DNA of 64,000 nt from Flavobacteria bacterium BBFL7 (GTDB lineage Bacteria; Bacteroidota; Bacteroidia; Flavobacteriales; Flavobacteriaceae), in contig CH672374.1 in NCBI GenBank assembly GCA_000153385.1, positions 1,143,178 to 1,207,177 of the forward strand. Direction: 5' to 3'. The translations under genes were made by a program, and so were the position numbers. Under the pieces are notes generated by a model that saw only the letters and a list, made by a program, of their open reading frames with translations, ran no database searches and was not told the origin of the DNA. Below, piece after piece: positions 25,710-35,297 of this stretch (the first letter of the stretch is position 1; each line of letters opens with the position of its first letter).

Positions 25710-26972
25710 ATGTCAACACATTATCAAGTCCTCATAATCGGCGGTGGTACCGCAGGGATTATGACAGCAGCTCAACTTTTAAAGAAAAATCAATCGATAA
25801 GCATTGGAATTATAGAACCTGCTGAAACGCATTACTACCAACCTGCCTGGACACTTGTAGGTGGTGGAACTTATGACTTTAAAAAGACAGGAAGACCCAT
25901 GGCTAGCCTTATCCCATCTGGAGTAAACTGGATTAAAGATTATGCAACAGCTTTTAATACAGAAAATAATTCTGTAGAAACTAAAACATCAGGTCATATA
26001 AAGTATGACTATCTTGTTGTAGCTCCAGGATTAGTCATGGCGCCAGAGATGATTGAAGGACTACCTGAAGCATTAGAAAAAGGAGTTGTATGTAGTAATT
26101 ATACAGATCCTGAACATACATGGAATTGCATTAAAAACTTTAAAGGTGGTAATGCACTATTTACCCAACCTACCACACCTATAAAATGTGGAGGTGCACC
26201 ACAAAAGATTGCCTATCTCGCAGCCGATTATTTTAGAAAGAACAATGTTTCTGACAAATCAAATGTCATTTTTGCTACACCTGGTAGTGTCATTTTTGGT
26301 GTAAGGCCTATACGAGAAACTTTAATGAAAGTTATAGGTAGGTATGGAATGCATTTTAAACCATACTATGCTCCTATTAAAATTGATGCAGATAATAAAG
26401 TAGCTTATTTTAAACATACAGCACCAGAAGAAAACATGTGTGTGATTAATGAAGATAATGAATTAGGAGAAACTGCTACAGGTGATGAAATTATTAAAAT
26501 TCCATTTGAATTACTACATATTGCTCCTCCACAAACAGCACCCAAATTCATACGTGAATCCAGCCTTGTTAACGATGCAGGATGGCTAGATGTAGACCAC
26601 CATTCTTTACAGCATAATTCTCATGCAAATATTTTTGGTTTAGGTGATGTAGCTGCTTTGCCTACTGCAAAAACTGGTGCTGCTATTAGAAAACAAGTTC
26701 CTGTGGTGGTGGATAATATTATCAAGTTAATGACCGTACAAAAGAAAGGTGATTTAAGTTATAATGGTTATTCCTCCTGCCCACTAGTTACAGGATATGG
26801 AAAAATGACTTTGGCTGAGTTTGATTATGAAGGAAACTTTACACCAGATCCTAAATTAAAAAGAATGTTTGTTTTTAATAGTGCCAAGGAGCACTGGAGA
26901 TTATGGATGCTTAAGAAATTTGGTTTGCCGTATTTATATTGGAACAAGATGATGAAAGGTCAAGACGTTTAA
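25710..26972 (+). CDS. sqr: Sulfide:quinone oxidoreductase (type II-like)
   Basis: 420 aa FAD flavoprotein. The N-terminal dinucleotide motif is IIGGGTAGIMTA; then TPIKCGGAPQK has the first catalytic Cys, GLGDVAALPTAKTGAAI is the second FAD motif, and YSSCPLVTGYGK has the other catalytic Cys. The CGGAPQK and SSCPLVTG blocks fit the SQOR-like type II branch. It oxidises sulfide to polysulfide or persulfide and reduces quinone at the inner membrane. The C-terminal segment is amphipathic for membrane attachment. Product persulfide would feed the MBL-rhodanese enzymes. Under operator F. Confidence 0.92.
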   Translation: MSTHYQVLIIGGGTAGIMTAAQLLKKNQSISIGIIEPAETHYYQPAWTLVGGGTYDFKKTGRPMASLIPSGVNWIKDYATAFNTENNSVETKTSGHIKYDYLVVAPGLVMAPEMIEGLPEALEKGVVCSNYTDPEHTWNCIKNFKGGNALFTQPTTPIKCGGAPQKIAYLAADYFRKNNVSDKSNVIFATPGSVIFGVRPIRETLMKVIGRYGMHFKPYYAPIKIDADNKVAYFKHTAPEENMCVINEDNELGETATGDEIIKIPFELLHIAPPQTAPKFIRESSLVNDAGWLDVDHHSLQHNSHANIFGLGDVAALPTAKTGAAIRKQVPVVVDNIIKLMTVQKKGDLSYNGYSSCPLVTGYGKMTLAEFDYEGNFTPDPKLKRMFVFNSAKEHWRLWMLKKFGLPYLYWNKMMKGQDV

Positions 26973-26996
26973 TTTTTAGTTTTAATGACATTAAAG

Positions 26997-27024
26997 GGTA
27001 AAGCTTCATCGCTTTACCTTTTTT
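26997..27024 (+). terminator. Terminator of SQR 1
   Basis: GGTAAAGC (26997-27004) pairs with GCTTTACC (27011-27018), followed by six T. Confidence 0.85.
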
Positions 27025-27126
27025 CATTCTTAGACTTTTGTATTTTAATTATCACAACCATCTTTTAGGTTAGAAAAGAAATTCTATCGTTTAAAAAAAA
27101 GCAATTTTATTTTTTTTAATCTTTTT

Positions 27127-27134
27127 TAGCTTTG
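27127..27134 (+). promoter_or_regulatory. -7 box of the sensor kinase gene
   Basis: TAGCTTTG, a perfect Bacteroidota -7 element 19 nt before the start codon. No GTRAC operator is upstream, so this gene seems outside the regulon. Confidence 0.6.
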
Positions 27135-27152
27135 CTTTTTTAAGTAAATACT

Positions 27153-30071
27153 TTGTCTAGACTTTTTGTAATTCTGTTTTTAACTTGCTCCTCTATTCTT
27201 TATGCGCAAGACGTCGTGTATGATCATTTGTATAATAATGATCAATTACCGACTGCAGTTTATTATGACATCGTAGAAGATCACAACTTTAATATATGGT
27301 TAGCGAGTGGTAATGGCTTAGTTAAATATGACGGTGATCAATTCATTACTTATACTAATGAAAAGCAACGAGCAATTGCGTTATTTAATCTTACACTTGA
27401 TCAAGATGGAATCTTATGGTGTAATAATCTCTATGGTCAGATTTTTTATGTGAAAAATGATCAATTACAATTATTCTACGACGCTCGTGACCTTACTGGT
27501 GGCCAGTTGTCGCCTTTTCAAGTTAAAGAGGCATCATTACAACTATTCACACGCAGTAATGGAATATTTAGTATTAATAGAAAAAGTAAAGTAGTTGAAA
27601 AAATTTCATCTAAGCTTACATTGAGTGCCACCAAAGGTTCTGATGCAACCCAATTACTTTCGCTCAATCCACCTCAAGATGACTTCAGTATTGATCTGAT
27701 TGACAACGATACCATAACCTCAATCACAACCATAGATTTAAGCAATGTAATTGCTCCCATGATTACTAGGTTTCAAGAAGAATTATTGGTTCATTACATG
27801 CTTAACAATGAAAATAAGATTATTCACATAGACGCACAGAATAGAAAAACGCCTTTAAAGGTTCCTCAAGAATTGAGGACTAATCGTATTTATAATATAA
27901 AGGAAATTAATAATCAATTATGGTTTTGTACTAACGATGGAATCTGGCGATATACTATAAAAAAGAACTCCTTAAATAATCCATTGCATTTATTGAAATC
28001 GCAATCTATTTCCAGTATTGTAAAAGATTTTAATGGCAACTTATGGGCTACATCTTTGGATAATGGATTGTTCATTGTATCAGACATCAACAAGCGACGT
28101 TTTACCTTAGAAAACCCAAAGGAAAAAGTGACGGCTAGTTATCCATTAGGTTCTAATAAAATGGTAGTCGCTACTAGTTTAGGTGGTATATATCTCTATG
28201 AGAATCCTTTAAGTTTTTCTAAGAAGTATCAACTAAAAGATTCCAATTTCATCGAGTATTTATACTATGACACTCAATATAAAAAACTGATCATAAGCGG
28301 TATAGGAAACGATTCTTATACCTTAGATCTAGATAATGGACAGCTTGTTGAACATGACTTATTCTACAACAGTGCAAAAAGTATTACAAGGCTTAACGAC
28401 ACTCTTTTATTCTACGGTAATTTTAAAGAAGCACTTTTTTATAAAAATCCAGACGATAAATCTCAGGTTTATACGATAAGGCAGCAACGCGTTAAAGAGG
28501 CGCTCGTTATCGATAATAATCGCATGATTATTTCCTTTATAGACGGCACCTATATGTATGATGCCAGACATGATTCACTTATAGAATTAACTCATAAAAA
28601 CGCTTCCATTTATTCTAATTCATTAACAATGAAACAGGATGAATTATGGATAGCGACTAAATCAGGTACTTTTTTAATTAGTGAGAAAGGTGATTTAGGG
28701 TCTCGCTTTCGCGAAAGCGTAATTACACAATTACCTAACAATGAAAGCACTATTTTCAATAATATACAGGCAGATGGTTCTTATCTATGGATGTTATCCA
28801 ACGGTAACCTAACACGATATGATCCTGAGCATAATAAATTGAAAATGATATCTAATGGTAATTCATTTAGTGAGGTTGTAAATGATTATATCATCACTGA
28901 TAAAGATGTTATCACCTTTTCTTCAAAATCTATTTATCGCATCCCTAAAAACATTTTAGATAAAAGAAATCGTACTGCACCTATCAACATTACTAATGTT
29001 AAGTTGAAAGAAATGAGCTTGCCTATAGACACATTATATAGACTTAACTATGATGAGAATGAGATTCAAATTAATTTCAATTCTACAGGATATGGCGCAG
29101 GTGAGATGAAGTATGAATATATACTCAATAAAGATGAAGACACATGGCGCAAGGTACCTAGTACTTTAAAGCAATTAGATTTTGCAAGCTTATCGCCAGG
29201 AGAGTACCGCTTTAAGCTTAGAGGTAAACGTTCTTCTTCCTTAGAGTATCAATATGCCACACCTATCACAATTATGATAGAGCCACCTTACTGGTTATCT
29301 TACTGGTTCATCATCCTTATGGTAGCTATTGTCATCTTGATGGTGTATTTTCTAATGAAATATCAACAAAGAAAGAGAAACAAAAGACGTAGACTTGAGG
29401 TACAGCAGTTATTAAACGAAAAAAAATTAGCGAGTTTAAAGTTAGAAAACATCCGCTCGCAGATGAATCCTCATTTTGTTTTTAATTCACTTAATTCTAT
29501 TCAAGATTTTATCGTTTCTAATGAACGTGAACTAGCCAGCGGCTATCTCGTAAAGTTTAGTAGATTAATACGTATGTATCTAGATTATAGTCAGCAAGAT
29601 GAGATCTCTTTAACTCAAGAAATCAATGCGTTAAAACTATATTTAGAATTAGAGAAAATGCGATTTGATGATGAATTAAATTACACCATCAGTATAGATC
29701 CTGCGATAAATGTTGACCAGTTTAAAGTTCCTTCTCTATTTATACAACCTTACGTAGAAAATGCTTTAAAACATGGTCTTTTGCATAAAAAAGCAAACCG
29801 TAAACTAGCTATTTCAGGCATATTATCATCTTCTAAAGAATATGTGAAAATCATTATTGAAGATAACGGTATAGGTCGTTTAAAATCTAGCGAAATCAAT
29901 AAAACACGATCTAGCGATCATCAATCCTTTGCAACTTCTGTTAACGATAAACGTGTGCAACTTTATAAAGAGCAGCTCAATAAACAGATAAGCATCGATA
30001 TTGAAGACTTATACGATCAGAATAAAACGCCAGCTGGCACTAGAGTAACCATTGCATTGCCTTTAATTTAA
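27153..30071 (+). CDS. Two-component sensor: propeller, Y_Y_Y domain and LytS-type histidine kinase
   Basis: 972 aa. A signal peptide (about 1-19), then a periplasmic part (20-730) of Reg_prop-like propeller repeats (NIWLASGNGLVKYDG, LWFCTNDGIWRY, LWATSLDNGLF) and a Y_Y_Y-like domain near 640-720. A transmembrane helix follows (about 730-750), then a His_kinase domain with the phosphoacceptor motif QMNPHFVFNSLNSIQDF and an ATPase with ENALKHGLLHKK and DNGIGR. The start is TTG 27153, since no ATG is in frame upstream before a stop. Coupled to the LytTR regulator after 5 nt. Palindrome copy 9 codes RFRES in the propeller. Confidence 0.92.
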   Translation: MSRLFVILFLTCSSILYAQDVVYDHLYNNDQLPTAVYYDIVEDHNFNIWLASGNGLVKYDGDQFITYTNEKQRAIALFNLTLDQDGILWCNNLYGQIFYVKNDQLQLFYDARDLTGGQLSPFQVKEASLQLFTRSNGIFSINRKSKVVEKISSKLTLSATKGSDATQLLSLNPPQDDFSIDLIDNDTITSITTIDLSNVIAPMITRFQEELLVHYMLNNENKIIHIDAQNRKTPLKVPQELRTNRIYNIKEINNQLWFCTNDGIWRYTIKKNSLNNPLHLLKSQSISSIVKDFNGNLWATSLDNGLFIVSDINKRRFTLENPKEKVTASYPLGSNKMVVATSLGGIYLYENPLSFSKKYQLKDSNFIEYLYYDTQYKKLIISGIGNDSYTLDLDNGQLVEHDLFYNSAKSITRLNDTLLFYGNFKEALFYKNPDDKSQVYTIRQQRVKEALVIDNNRMIISFIDGTYMYDARHDSLIELTHKNASIYSNSLTMKQDELWIATKSGTFLISEKGDLGSRFRESVITQLPNNESTIFNNIQADGSYLWMLSNGNLTRYDPEHNKLKMISNGNSFSEVVNDYIITDKDVITFSSKSIYRIPKNILDKRNRTAPINITNVKLKEMSLPIDTLYRLNYDENEIQINFNSTGYGAGEMKYEYILNKDEDTWRKVPSTLKQLDFASLSPGEYRFKLRGKRSSSLEYQYATPITIMIEPPYWLSYWFIILMVAIVILMVYFLMKYQQRKRNKRRRLEVQQLLNEKKLASLKLENIRSQMNPHFVFNSLNSIQDFIVSNERELASGYLVKFSRLIRMYLDYSQQDEISLTQEINALKLYLELEKMRFDDELNYTISIDPAINVDQFKVPSLFIQPYVENALKHGLLHKKANRKLAISGILSSSKEYVKIIIEDNGIGRLKSSEINKTRSSDHQSFATSVNDKRVQLYKEQLNKQISIDIEDLYDQNKTPAGTRVTIALPLI
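28704..28719. repeat. 16-bp palindrome copy 9
   Basis: Perfect core, read as RFRES in the periplasmic propeller of the sensor kinase. Confidence 0.95.
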
Positions 30072-30076
30072 ACGAT

Positions 30077-30832
30077 ATGAGAGTACTAATAATTGATGAT
30101 GAGAAACGAGCAAGACATCTACTTCATACTTTACTAAAGGAACATTTAAATGAGGTAGAAGTTGTAGGCGAGGCAACAGACTTACAAGACGGTTTAAAGT
30201 TAATTGAATCCACTACCCCAGATTTAATATTTCTTGATATAGAAATGCCTGGAGAGTCTGGTCTAGAAATTATTAAATATATTAAACCAGACCAGCATCA
30301 ATTTCAAATCATATTTGTAACTGCTTACAATCAGTATGCAGTGGAAGCATTTAAGACTAATGCGATTGATTACTTGCTTAAACCTATTGATATAGAAGAG
30401 TTAAAAACCGCTTTCGCGAAAGCGAGAAAACAACATCACTCACAACAGGTCACACAGCAACTAGAGCAATTGCGACGCTCTGTAAAGCATTTATCTCTTG
30501 ATAAAATAGTCATGGAAGTGCCTCGCGGCTACATGTTTGCTTCACATAATGATATCATTTATTTTGAGGCAGACGGCATGTACACTAAAGTAATAACAAC
30601 CGATGGTAAAACAAATCTTATTTGTAAACCGCTGAAACATTTTGTCGAGCAATTAGCTACTAACGATCTGTTTTTTAAATGCCATCGCTCCTTTTTAGTT
30701 AATTTAAAACACATTACTGAGTTAGTAAAACATGATGGAGATTATATAGTCATGGAGAATCAACGACATATTCCTATTTCCAAATCTAAAAGAGATCAAT
30801 TTCTTAAAGTTATAGAAGAAACGTTTTTATAA
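30077..30832 (+). CDS. LytTR family response regulator
   Basis: 251 aa. The receiver domain (1-118) has DDEKRAR acidic residues, the phospho-Asp in FLDIEMPGESG, and VTAYNQYAVEAF. A linker carries palindrome copy 10 (TAFAKARKQ). The C-terminal LytTR DNA-binding domain is at about 145-250 (HNDIIYFEADGMYTKVITTDGK, FFKCHRSFLVNLKHI). It pairs with the upstream LytS-type kinase; a target could be the secreted protein directly downstream, though this is positional inference. Confidence 0.94.
   Translation: MRVLIIDDEKRARHLLHTLLKEHLNEVEVVGEATDLQDGLKLIESTTPDLIFLDIEMPGESGLEIIKYIKPDQHQFQIIFVTAYNQYAVEAFKTNAIDYLLKPIDIEELKTAFAKARKQHHSQQVTQQLEQLRRSVKHLSLDKIVMEVPRGYMFASHNDIIYFEADGMYTKVITTDGKTNLICKPLKHFVEQLATNDLFFKCHRSFLVNLKHITELVKHDGDYIVMENQRHIPISKSKRDQFLKVIEETFL
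30409..30424. repeat. 16-bp palindrome copy 10
   Basis: Perfect core, read as AFAKA in the linker between receiver and LytTR domains. Confidence 0.95.
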
Positions 30833-30930
30833 TTCATTCAGAAAAAAACTAAGTACATACAGAAAGTACCAAATTAAAAAGGCAGTATTAATAAGTTCAT
30901 TTGCAGTATCTAAACAAAAAACAAGATACC

Positions 30931-33015
30931 ATGACTAAAAAATTACTTTACCTAATCATAGGTGCTATTGCAACCATTACTTCTGTAAATGCTCAGGATG
31001 TTACTATTCCAGATCCTTTTTTCAAAAATTATTTAGTTAACAATACAGCTATCAATACAGATGGTAATACCGAAATATCTGTGGCAGAGGCAACAGCGTT
31101 TACCGGCGGTATTTTTGCTCAAAATCGAGGGATCAACGATTTGACAGGTATTGAAGCCTTTACAAATATCACACGATTAGATTGTTATGCAAACAATCTT
31201 ACTTCTTTAGATTTAACTAATAACACTTCTATAACTCACTTGCAATGCGAAGACAACAGTTTGAATTCACTAATTGTTCCTTCTACTGTAAATCATTTAC
31301 AGGCAGAAAATAACAATCTTACCGCATTAGATGTTTCTCATACAACTAATTTGAACCTACTACACGTCTATGATAATAACTTAACTTCTCTAAACGTAGC
31401 AAATAATAATAATGGTGCGCTTATCCAGTTTGAATGTGATGGAAATCCAGAGCTAAGATGTATTCAACTACAGCCAAATTTTACACCTACCGGAGCTCAA
31501 CTTTCATTCTGGCAAAAAGATGTTACCGCAACCTATACTGATGAAGACTGCGCCGAGGCTATTTGGTACGTAGATGAGTTAGCAACAGGAAGTCAGAATG
31601 GTGACTCTTGGGCAACTACTACTACCCTAGAAGATGCCATTACATTTGCAGACTGGGGCGACAAGATTTTTGTAAAAAGCGGCACCTACTTTCCCATAGG
31701 TTCCACAACTGCTTTACTTATAAACACAAATGAATTAAAAATTTATGGAGGTTTTGATGGAACAGAGACTGATGAGAGTCAAAGAGATATGTCACTTATT
31801 AAAACCACAAATGCTACTATCATTACAGGTGACCTATTAGAAAACGACATACCAGGTGACCTGATTACTAACCGTACCGAGAATGCAGATGTCCTTATTG
31901 ATTTAGACGCAAATGACGTAGTAATTGATGGTTTTATTTTGAGCGGTGGTGAAACCACCGGAGGCAATCCAGTCATTAAACCTTTAAATCATTTAAGAAA
32001 CTTCACCTTGCGTAACTCTATGATTAGAGACAATGTATCGTCAAGTATACTATTAGATTGGAGATTATTTTCAGGTGAATTACTTTTAGAAAATCTACAC
32101 GTATTAAATAATGAATCTACTAACAATGGTTTGTGGCTTATACAGCACAATTCAACTAACCTAGATGAGTTAAATAACAAAATGATTAATCTGGTATTTT
32201 CAGATAATCAGTATAATGCAGATATCAGTGGTATCTGGATAAGAAGAGGTACGAGTGGAAATAGCACACGTCTCTTTCAAACTGATATGATCAACTGTAG
32301 TTTTGTAAATAACACAAACTATCATTCTACAGCAATGCAAAATGGAGGACATACGGTAACTATAAGCGGTCGTGTAGAAAATCAAGTGAGAATTGCAAAT
32401 ACCTTCTTTTATCAAAACAGAATAGGTAGTAACAATAACTTTTCAGTTTTAGACATTAAAAATGTAAAACAAAATGAAGGCACCACTCACACTACAGATA
32501 TCATTAATTCGGCTCTTAACACAGATGCATCTATCCGTAATGCAAATTACACAGGTGTAAATGTGACTAATATTGATTCTAGTACAACAGATTTGTTCTT
32601 AGATACAGATTATAGACCTACTACACAATCTACACTATTAGTTGATCTAGGTGATAATACAGAATATAGTAATGCAACCTCTACTACAATAGGTGCATTT
32701 GGGTTATCACGTACGGTAGGTGGAACAATTGATTTGGGAGCTCTAGAACAAGGCGCTACCTTAAGCACATCTAACCTAGAGCCGAGTAATACCGAATTAA
32801 ATCTGTGGCCTAATCCTGCTACAGACATCGTTTACTTTTCTTCATTACAAGATATCAAGGCTGTTCAAGTTTATACAATTAATGGTAAGGCGTTAAATAT
32901 ACCAGCAGCAGCAAACAATTCTCTAGACGTTAGCTCTTTGAAACAAGGGATATATCTTGTTCAATTCCAGTTACAAAACAACAATTACATTTCTAAAAAA
33001 TTAGTAGTGAGATAA
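30931..33015 (+). CDS. T9SS-secreted protein with short leucine-rich region and beta-helix-like region
   Basis: 694 aa. The start is ATG 30931 (MTKKLLYLIIGAIATITSVNAQ, a signal peptide); a TTG at 30901 would put ten charged residues before it. Next come leucine-rich-like repeats (LTSLDLTNNT, LTALDVSHTTN, LTSLNVANNN), a right-handed beta-helix-like region similar to pectate-lyase folds (about 215-600; DGFILSGGETTGG, LENLHVLNNEST), and a C-terminal type IX secretion tail of about 75 residues (LNLWPNPATDIVYF...GIYLVQFQL...KKLVVR). It is expected on the cell surface. Function unknown. Confidence 0.88.
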   Translation: MTKKLLYLIIGAIATITSVNAQDVTIPDPFFKNYLVNNTAINTDGNTEISVAEATAFTGGIFAQNRGINDLTGIEAFTNITRLDCYANNLTSLDLTNNTSITHLQCEDNSLNSLIVPSTVNHLQAENNNLTALDVSHTTNLNLLHVYDNNLTSLNVANNNNGALIQFECDGNPELRCIQLQPNFTPTGAQLSFWQKDVTATYTDEDCAEAIWYVDELATGSQNGDSWATTTTLEDAITFADWGDKIFVKSGTYFPIGSTTALLINTNELKIYGGFDGTETDESQRDMSLIKTTNATIITGDLLENDIPGDLITNRTENADVLIDLDANDVVIDGFILSGGETTGGNPVIKPLNHLRNFTLRNSMIRDNVSSSILLDWRLFSGELLLENLHVLNNESTNNGLWLIQHNSTNLDELNNKMINLVFSDNQYNADISGIWIRRGTSGNSTRLFQTDMINCSFVNNTNYHSTAMQNGGHTVTISGRVENQVRIANTFFYQNRIGSNNNFSVLDIKNVKQNEGTTHTTDIINSALNTDASIRNANYTGVNVTNIDSSTTDLFLDTDYRPTTQSTLLVDLGDNTEYSNATSTTIGAFGLSRTVGGTIDLGALEQGATLSTSNLEPSNTELNLWPNPATDIVYFSSLQDIKAVQVYTINGKALNIPAAANNSLDVSSLKQGIYLVQFQLQNNNYISKKLVVR

Positions 33016-33043
33016 ATTATAATTAGCAATTTTAAATATTTAG

Positions 33044-33071
33044 AAAGCAGCTGTAATGGCTGCTTTTTTTT
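33044..33071 (+). terminator. Terminator of the secreted-protein gene
   Basis: AGCAGC (33046-33051) pairs with GCTGCT (33059-33064), followed by eight T. Confidence 0.8.
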
Positions 33072-33154
33072 ATTGATGCTAATTAATATAAGCTAGCTTA
33101 AGCATTCCTAAAAACGAATCAGTTTTGTTAGAATTTTGTAAAATTCATGATTGT

Positions 33155-33198
33155 GTAACATGGGTTACCGTACCAACTATAATGATAGCGTAAATTTA
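33155..33198 (+). promoter_or_regulatory. Operator G and -7 box (peroxiredoxin promoter)
   Basis: GTAAC-ATGG-GTTAC at 33155-33168. TAAATTTA at 33191-33198. Spacing is 33 bp. Confidence 0.85.
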
Positions 33199-33232
33199 TC
33201 ATGTAAAACAAAAACAATAAATTAATACTATT

Positions 33233-33898
33233 ATGGAAAATTCAAATGTAACACCAGAACAAATAATTTCAATGCCTAGAATAGGAGATACAGCACCAGA
33301 CTTTACAGCTGTTACCACTAAAGGAAACATCAAGATGTCTGATTTTGCCAAAGATAAATGGATTGTCATGTTTTCTCACCCAGCAGATTTTACTCCAGTT
33401 TGTACTACTGAGATGAGTGGATTTGCAGAAAGAAAACCAGAATTTGATGCGCTTAATACAGAATTATTAGGACTAAGTATTGACAGCATTCACGCACACT
33501 TAGGTTGGGTGCAAAATGTAAGAGAAAACACAGGTGTTTACTTTGACTTCCCGATCATCGCAGACATAGACATGAAGGTTTCAAAACTTTATGGAATGTT
33601 ACAACCTAATGAAAGTGAAACAGCTGCAGTAAGAGCCGTATTCTTTATTGACCCATCAAAGAAAATCAGATTGGTAATGTATTACCCACTTAATGTAGGA
33701 CGTAATATGGATGAAATTTTAAGAGCACTAGATTCTTTACAAATGTCTGATAAACATAAAGTGGCTATGCCATTAGACTGGAAAAGAGGTGATCAAGCGA
33801 TCTGTCCACCGCCTAAATCATTAGACGCATTAAACAATAGATTATCAGATGATTCTGTTGAAAAAATCACTTGGTATCTTGCTAAAAAAGATATATAA
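33233..33898 (+). CDS. 1-Cys (Prx6-type) peroxiredoxin
   Basis: 221 aa. The peroxidatic Cys57 is in HPADFTPVCTTE, and RAVFFIDP and YPLNVGRN fit the Prx6 subfamily. A second Cys near the C-terminus (DQAICPPP) is typical of the group. It reduces hydroperoxides; persulfide-related activity is also possible in this island. It has its own operator G and a terminator after it, so strong expression with partial read-through into the next operon is likely. Confidence 0.93.
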   Translation: MENSNVTPEQIISMPRIGDTAPDFTAVTTKGNIKMSDFAKDKWIVMFSHPADFTPVCTTEMSGFAERKPEFDALNTELLGLSIDSIHAHLGWVQNVRENTGVYFDFPIIADIDMKVSKLYGMLQPNESETAAVRAVFFIDPSKKIRLVMYYPLNVGRNMDEILRALDSLQMSDKHKVAMPLDWKRGDQAICPPPKSLDALNNRLSDDSVEKITWYLAKKDI

Positions 33899-33907
33899 AT
33901 AACAATT

Positions 33908-33943
33908 TAGGGCTTTATGTATTTTTACTAAAGCCCTATTTTT
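33908..33943 (+). terminator. Terminator between peroxiredoxin and MBL-rhodanese 2
   Basis: TAGGGCTTTA (33908-33917) pairs with TAAAGCCCTA (33929-33938), followed by T residues. It lies within what otherwise looks like one operon. Confidence 0.8.
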
Positions 33944-33962
33944 AACTATTAAATATTGAGCT

Positions 33963-35291
33963 ATGAATATTAAACAATTTGAATATAAACCGCTTGCGCA
34001 TTACTCCTATGCTATTATCAGTAATGGAAAAATGGCAGTAATTGATCCAGAAAGAAATGCAGATATATATCTCGCTTTCGCGAAAGCGAATAACGCAAAC
34101 ATCACTGCGGTCATTGAAACGCATCCTCATGCAGATTTTGTAAGCTCGCATCTCGAGCTTCACAAAGAAACAGGTGCAACTATCTATAATAGTGAAAAAC
34201 TAGGTGCAGACTATCCGCATCAATCATTTGATGATGGTGATAGTATTGAACTAGGTGATATTACTATAAAAGCAATTAACACGCCAGGACACTCACCTGA
34301 CAGTATTACTATAGTTGCCACAGAAGGTGATGATACAGCACTATTCACAGGTGACACTTTATTTATAGGTGATGTAGGACGTCCAGACTTACGCGAAAAA
34401 GCTGGTAACATGAAAGCAAAGCGAGAAGAACTTGCTGAAATGATGTATGATACCATAACCACTAAGTTTACTGACTTACCAGATAATGCAGTGGTATATC
34501 CAGCACACGGCGCAGGATCCTTATGTGGCAAGAATTTAAGTGATGCAGCGAGTAGTACATTAGGAGTTGAACGACGTGATAATTGGGCTTTTAAAACGCA
34601 GTCCAAAGAAGACTTTATGTCAACTATACTCGATGGGCAACCATTTATCCCATCTTATTTTGGGTATGATGTTGATATTAATAAAACAGGTGCAGACAAT
34701 TTAGAACCTTCCATATCTGACATAGCGTTTGAAGAAAATGGTAGCGCCACAGGACTTATAGTAGATATGCGAGATGAAGCTACTTTCAAAAGAGGCCATC
34801 TTAAAGGTAGTTTTAATATTCAGGCTGTTTCTGAAAATGCCAAATTTGAAACTTGGTTAGGATCCATAGTTACTCCAGAAGACACCTTTACACTTGTAAT
34901 TGACTCTAAAGAGAACAAAGACGCTATGTTACATCGCGTGGCAAAAATCGGTTATGAAAAACTACTTTCAAAAGTGATCACACTTTCTCAAGATAACCTA
35001 GAGCAAACGCCTGCATTAGATCTAGCAGATTTTAAACAAAATCCAGATAATTTCACTATAGTAGATATACGTAATACAAGCGAGGTGGAAGAAGAAAAGT
35101 TTTTTGAAAATGCCTTACCTCATCCATTAAATGAATTGAGAGATACAGCAAGTGAAATCCCTACCGATAAACCTATAGTCGTTCATTGTGCTGGTGGTTA
35201 TCGCAGCGCTGCCGGAAGTAGCATCTTACAGAAAAAATTAGATTGTGCCACTGTATATGATTTAAGTGACGCAATTAACGAATTCAAATAA
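33963..35291 (+). CDS. Metallo-beta-lactamase/rhodanese fusion, persulfide dioxygenase type (copy 2)
   Basis: 442 aa with the same architecture as the gene at 20336: MBL domain with THPHADF, GHSPDSITI, TGDTLFIGDVGRPDL and PAHGAGSLCG; a first rhodanese domain lacking Cys (LVIDSKENKDA) and a second with HCAGGYRS. It is diverged from copy 1, so it is an old paralogue and not a recent duplication. Palindrome copy 11 codes LAFAKAN in the N-terminal MBL domain. No operator lies directly upstream; expression probably comes from operator G through the terminator. The Dps-like gene follows after 6 nt. Confidence 0.92.
   Translation: MNIKQFEYKPLAHYSYAIISNGKMAVIDPERNADIYLAFAKANNANITAVIETHPHADFVSSHLELHKETGATIYNSEKLGADYPHQSFDDGDSIELGDITIKAINTPGHSPDSITIVATEGDDTALFTGDTLFIGDVGRPDLREKAGNMKAKREELAEMMYDTITTKFTDLPDNAVVYPAHGAGSLCGKNLSDAASSTLGVERRDNWAFKTQSKEDFMSTILDGQPFIPSYFGYDVDINKTGADNLEPSISDIAFEENGSATGLIVDMRDEATFKRGHLKGSFNIQAVSENAKFETWLGSIVTPEDTFTLVIDSKENKDAMLHRVAKIGYEKLLSKVITLSQDNLEQTPALDLADFKQNPDNFTIVDIRNTSEVEEEKFFENALPHPLNELRDTASEIPTDKPIVVHCAGGYRSAAGSSILQKKLDCATVYDLSDAINEFK
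34073..34088. repeat. 16-bp palindrome copy 11
   Basis: Perfect core, read as AFAKA near the start of MBL-rhodanese 2. Confidence 0.95.
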
Positions 35292-35297
35292 ATAGAT

